64,000 nt of DNA from Crossaster papposus (taxonomy: Eukaryota; Echinodermata; Asteroidea; Velatida; Solasteridae): the NCBI GenBank assembly GCA_037893245.1, contig JBAIAA010000653.1:1784395-1848394 (forward strand), in the 5' to 3' direction. Every line of letters starts with the position of its first letter. Position 1 is the stretch's first letter. The notes beneath the pieces are model-generated. The model made no database searches. It saw only the letters and a list, made by a program, of their open reading frames with translations, and had not been told where the DNA came from. Position numbers and translations under genes: made by a program. This document shows, one piece after another, positions 59,301 to 64,000 of the stretch.

Positions 59301-62300
59301 ATACCCCGGGTCAAATTGCTAATTTTGCCATTCCTGGAGGCCCCCCTCTATCTCCTAACACCCAGCCCCTTCCCGGGGCATGCTTTCCGTCATGCCCTTA
59401 TTTGTGGGCGGGGATTGTGTGCACAAACCTATGGCGAATTTGAAACGCGTGTGTTAACGTTACAATTTTCAGAAAATCGAAATAAAATACTAACAAAGCA
59501 TGCCCTGGGTCAAATTGCTAATTATGCCATTCCTGGAGGCCCCCCTCTATCTCCTAACACCCAGCCCCTTCCCTGGGCATGCTTTCCTTCATGCCCTTAT
59601 TTGTGGGCGGGGATTGTGTGCACAAACCTATGGCGAATTTGAAACGCGTGTGTTAACGTTACAATTTTCAGAAAATCGAAATAAAATACTAACAAAGCAT
59701 GCCCCGGGTCAAATTGCTAATTTTGCCATTCCTGGAGGCCCCCCTCTATCTCCTAACACCCAGCCCCTTCCCGGGGCATGCTTTCCTTCATGCCCTTATT
59801 TGTGGGCGGGGATTGTGTGCACAAACCTATGGCGAATTTGAAACGCGTGTGTTAACGTTACAATTTCAGAAAATCGAAATAAAATACTAACAAAGCATGC
59901 CCTGGGTCAAATTGCTAATTTCGCCATTCCTGGAGGCCCCCCTCTATCTCCTAACACCCAGCCCCTTCCCGGGGCATGCTTTCCTTCATGCCCTTATTTG
60001 TGGGCGGGGATTGTGTGCACCAACCTATGGCGAATTTGAAACGCGTGTGTTAACGTTAACATTTTCAGAAAATCGAAATAAAATACTAACAAAGCATGCC
60101 CCGGGTCAAATTGCTAATTTTGCCATTCCTGGAGGCCCCCCTCTATCTCCTAACACCCAGCCCCTTCCCGGGGCATGCTTTCCTTCATGCCCTTATTTGT
60201 GGGCGGGGATTGTGTGCACAAACCTATGGCGAATTTGAAACGCGTGTGTTAACGTTACAATTTTCAGAAAATCGAAATAAAATACTAACAAAGCATGCCC
60301 CGGGTCAAATTGCTGATTTTGCCATTCCTGGAGGCCCCCCTCTATCTCCTAACACACAGCCCCTTCCCGGGGCATGCTTTCCTTCATGCCCTTATTTGTG
60401 GGCGGGGATTGTGTGCACAAACCTATGGCGAATTTGAAACGCGTGTGTTAACGTTACAATTTTCAGAAAATCGAAATAAAATACTAACAAAGCATGCCCC
60501 GGGTCAAATTGCTAATTTTGCCATTCCTGGAGGCCCCCCTCTATCTCCTAACACCCAGCCCCTTCCCGGGGCATGCTTTCCTTCATGCCCTTATTTGTGG
60601 GCGGGGATTGTGTGCACAAACCTATGGCGAATTTGAAACGCGTGTGTTAACGTTACAATTTCAGAAAATCGAAATAAAATACTAACAAAGCATGCCCTGG
60701 GTCAAATTGCTAATTTCGCCATTCCTGGAGGCCCCCCTCTATCTCCTAACACCCAGCCCCTTCCCGGGGCATGCTTTCCTTCATGCCCTTATTTGTGGGC
60801 GGGGATTGTGTGCACCAACCTATGGCGAATTTGAAACGCGTGTGTTAACGTTAACATTTTCAGAAAATAGAAATAAAATACTAACAAAGCATGCCCCGGG
60901 TCAAATTGCTAATTTTGCCATTCCTGGAGGCCCCCCTCTATCTCCTAACACCCAGCCCCTTCCCGGGGCATGCTTTCCGTCATGGCCTTATTTGTGGGCG
61001 GGGATTGTGTGCACAAACCTATGGCGAATTTGAAACGCGTGTGTTAACGTTAAAATTTTCAGAAAATCGAAATAAAATACTAACAAAGCATGCCCCGGGT
61101 CAAATTGCTAATTTTGCCATTCCTGGAGGCCCCCCTCTATCTCCTAACACCCAGCCCCTTCCCGGGGCATGCTTTCCTTCATGCCCTTATTTGTGGGCGG
61201 GGATTGTGTGCACAAACCTATGGCGAATTTGAAACGCGTGTGTTAACGTTACAATTTTCAGAAAATCGAAATAAAATACTAACAAAGCATGCCCCGGGTC
61301 AAATTGCTAATTTTGCCATTCCTGGAGGCCCCCCTCTATCTCCTAACACACAGCCCCTTCCCGGGGCATGCTTTCCTTCATGCCCTTATGTGTGGGCGGG
61401 GATTGTGTGCACAAACCTATGGCGAATTTGAAACGCGTGTGTTAACGTTAACATTTTCAGAAAATCGAAATAAAATACTAACAAAGCATGCCCCGGGTCA
61501 AATTGCTAATTTTGCCATTCCTGGAGGCCCCCCTCTATCTCCTAACACCCAGCCCCTTCCCGGGGCATGCTTTCCTTCATGCCCTTATTTGTGGGCGGGG
61601 ATTGTGTGCACAAACCTATGGCGAATTTGAAACGCGTGTGTTAACGTTACAATTTTCAGAAAATCGAAATAAAATACTAACAAAGCATGCCCCGGGTCAA
61701 ATTGCTGATTTTGCCATTCCTGGAGGCCCCCCTCTATCTCCTAACACACAGCCCCTTCCCGGGGCATGCTTTCCTTCATGCCCTTATTTGTGGGCGGGGA
61801 TTGTGTGCACAAACCTATGGCGAATTTGAAACGCGTGTGTTAACGTTACAATTTTCAGAAAATCGAAATAAAATACTAACAAAGCATGCCCCGGGTCAAA
61901 TTGCTAATTTTGCCATTCCTGGAGGCCCCCCTCTATCTCCTAACACCCAGCCCCTTCCCGGGGCATGCTTTCCTTCATGCCCTTATTTGTGGGCGGGGAT
62001 TGTGTGCACAAACCTATGGCGAATTTGAAACGCGTGTGTTAACGTTACAATTTCAGAAAATCGAAATAAAATACTAACAAAGCATGCCCTGGGTCAAATT
62101 GCTAATTTCGCCATTCCTGGAGGCCCCCCTCTATCTCCTAACACCCAGCCCCTTCCCGGGGCATGCTTTCCTTCATGCCCTTATTTGTGGGCGGGGATTG
62201 TGTGCACCAACCTATGGCGAATTTGAAACGCGTGTGTTAACGTTAACATTTTCAGAAAATAGAAATAAAATACTAACAAAGCATGCCCCGGGTCAAATTG

Positions 62301-64000
62301 CTAATTTTGCCATTCCTGGAGGCCCCCCTCTATCTCCTAACACCCAGCCCCTTCCCGGGGCATGCTTTCCGTCATGGCCTTATTTGTGGGCGGGGATTGT
62401 GTGCACAAACCTATGGCGAATTTGAAACGCGTGTGTTAACGTTAAAATTTTCAGAAAATCGAAATAAAATACTAACAAAGCATGCCCCGGGTCAAATTGC
62501 TAATTTTGCCATTCCTGGAGGCCCCCCTCTATCTCCTAACACCCAGCCCCTTCCCGGGGCATGCTTTCCTTCATGCCCTTATTTGTGGGCGGGGATTGTG
62601 TGCACAAACCTATGGCGAATTTGAAACGCGTGTGTTAACGTTACAATTTTCAGAAAATCGAAATAAAATACTAACAAAGCATGCCCCGGGTCAAATTGCT
62701 AATTTTGCCATTCCTGGAGGCCCCCCTCTATCTCCTAACACACAGCCCCTTCCCGGGGCATGCTTTCCTTCATGCCCTTATGTGTGGGCGGGGATTGTGT
62801 GCACAAACCTATGGCGAATTTGAAACGCGTGTGTTAACGTTAACATTTTCAGAAAATCGAAATAAAATACTAACAAAGCATGCCCCGGGTCAAATTGCTA
62901 GTTTTGCCATTCCTGGAGGCCCCCTCTATCTCCTAACACCCAGCCCCTTCCCGGGGCATGCTTTCCTTCATGCCCTTAATTGTGGGCGGGGATTGTGTGC
63001 ACAAACCTATGGCGAATTGGAAACGCGTGTGTTAACGTTAAAATTTTCAGAAAATAGAAATAAAATACTAACAAAGCATGCCCCGGGTCAAATTGCTAAT
63101 TTTGCCATTCCTGGAGGCCCCCCTCTATCTCCTAACACCCAGCCCCTTCCCGGGGCATGCTTTCCGTCATGGCCTTATTTGTGGGCGGGGATTGTGTGCA
63201 CAAACCTATGGCGAATTTGAAACGCGTGTGTTAACGTTAAAATTTTCAGAAAATCGAAATAAAATACTAACAAAGCATGCCCCGGGTCAAATTGCTAATT
63301 TTGCCATTCCTGGAGGCCCCCCTCTATCTCCTAACACCCAGCCCCTTCCCGGGGCATGCTTTCCTTCATGCCCTTATTTGTTGGCGGGGATTGTGTGCAC
63401 AAACCTATGGCGAATTTGAAACGCGTGTGTTAACGTTGAAATTTTCAGAAAATATAAATAAAATACTAACAAAGCATGCCCCGGGTCAAATTGCTAATTT
63501 TGCCATTCCTGGAGGCCCCCCTCTATCTCCTAACACCCAGCCCCTTCCCGGGGCATACTTTCCTTCATGCCCTTATTTGTGGGCGGGGATTGTGTGCACA
63601 AACCTATGTCGAATTTGAAACGCGTGTGTTAACGTTAAAATTTTCAGAAAATCGAAATAAAATACTAACAAAGCATGCCCCGGGTCAAATTGCTAATGTT
63701 GCCATTCCTGGAAGCCCCCCTCTATCTCCTAACACCCAGCCCAGCCCCTTCCCGGGGCATGCTTTCCTTCATGCCCTTATTTGTGGGCGGGGATTGTGTG
63801 CACAAACCTATGGCGAATTTGAAACGCGTGTGTTAACGTTAAAATTTTCAGAAAATCGAAATAAAATACTAACAAAGCATGCCCCGGGTCAAATGGCTAA
63901 TTTTGCCATTCCTGGAGGCCCCCCTCTATCTCCTAACACCCAGCCCCTTCCCGGGGCATGCTTTCCTTCATGCCCTTATTTGTGGCGGGGATTGTGTGCA
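56311..64000. repeat. Satellite block B', near copy of block B order
   Basis: Block-B markers return. Monomers at 58701, 58903, 59102, 59316, 59699, 59897, 60096 and 60295 correspond to 28441, 28643, 28842, 29056, 29439, 29637, 29836 and 30035, all at 30,260 bp. Offsets change by whole monomers elsewhere: block B has an extra unit at 28240, and block B' extra units near 57.5 kb and 60.5 kb. From 63078 on, the order matches 31028 onward, at 32,050 bp. Confidence 0.8.
60295..63078. repeat. 7-monomer higher-order repeat, two copies of 1,392 bp
   Basis: 60295-61686 and 61687-63078 share order and markers: GCTGATTTTGCC with ACACACAGCC, the 198-bp unit with TACAATTTCAG, CCCTGGGTC with AATTTCGCC and GTGCACCAACC, TCATGGCCTTATT, and CTTATGTGTGGGC (61381, 62773). 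Period is seven monomers minus one base. The copies diverge in their last monomer. Confidence 0.85.

Larger units (their letters stand above)
13753..64000. repeat. Satellite DNA: about 252 tandem 199-bp monomers
   Basis: Monomers follow head to tail at 199-bp spacing from 13753 to the window edge and clearly continue beyond. A reference monomer is 14197-14395, opening ATGCCCCGGGTCAAATT, passing through CCTGGAGGCCCCCCTC, TTGTGGGCGGGGATTG and GAAACGCGTGTGTTAACG, and ending ACTAACAAAGC. Most copies differ by a few substitutions; one-base indels occur, for example GTGGCGGGG for GTGGGCGGGG. Because 199 leaves remainder 1 on division by 3, each copy shifts frame and shows a similar chance open frame of about 113 codons. 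No open frame here looks real. Such arrays are typical of centromeric, pericentromeric or subtelomeric heterochromatin. Confidence 0.98.

Noticed and set aside
13998-63618. Hundreds of overlapping 113-codon open frames (some 179 or 247 codons) in the satellite
   Set aside because: They arise because a 199-bp unit lacking stops in part of each frame is repeated. The frame shifts by one at every copy, and the longer ones come only from one-base indels. Substitutions show no codon-position pattern by eye.
13753-64000. CRISPR-like regular repeat array
   Set aside because: The whole 199-bp unit is repeated with no unique spacers, and the setting is an animal genome.

Overview
The window is metazoan nuclear DNA, most likely from a marine invertebrate. 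Genes have GT-AG introns in consistent phases, the gene families (THAP/transposase-like, P2X7-intracellular-domain-like) are ones I associate with expansions in lancelets, cnidarians, fishes and similar animals, and there is a full Ty3/Gypsy element and a long satellite array. No bacterial, organellar or viral genome features were seen. The species cannot be fixed from the sequence alone.

Layout. (1) 2-166 (+): last 54 codons of a gene whose end resembles the cysteine-rich P2X7 intracellular domain. (2) 657-7728 (-): complete Ty3/Gypsy LTR retrotransposon with 715-bp LTRs, a 4-bp target duplication, primer-binding site, polypurine tract, gag, and a pol split by a one-base frame change in an A-run. 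The LTRs differ at one position by eye, so the insertion is very recent. (3) 7963-13101 (-): an 11-exon gene with an N-terminal THAP zinc finger followed by a transposase-like RNase-H-fold candidate region (D, D, E residues in three exons) and a lysine-rich tail. All exon phases fit, but exon 5 has an in-frame TAA and the exon 4 donor looks lost, so this copy is probably a pseudogene or makes only a THAP-containing truncated product. Its fifth intron carries a 379-bp MITE with 15-bp terminal inverted repeats and TTAA target duplications. (4) 13102-13752: upstream region with a TACATG-rich tract, a 22-bp inverted repeat and a CRE-like palindrome. (5) 13753-64000: an unbroken tandem satellite of 199-bp monomers, about 252 copies, running off the right edge.

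The satellite is structured. It has sequence-variant blocks (about 13.75-23.7, 25.4-37.5, 37.6-56.3 and 56.3-64 kb) and several higher-order repeats: 8-mer (1,592 bp), 14-mer (2,790 bp), 12-mer (2,388 bp), 9-mer (1,791 bp) and 7-mer (1,392 bp). The last block repeats the order of the second about 30.26 kb away. A noisy stretch, 23679-25378, repeats in order the diagnostic variants of the nine monomers just before it but is full of small indels. It looks like a false duplication from uncorrected reads at an assembly join.

No new multi-gene system was found. The most interesting items are the THAP/transposase-like gene with its two lesions, the TTAA MITE inside it, and the satellite's higher-order structure with its suspect patch.
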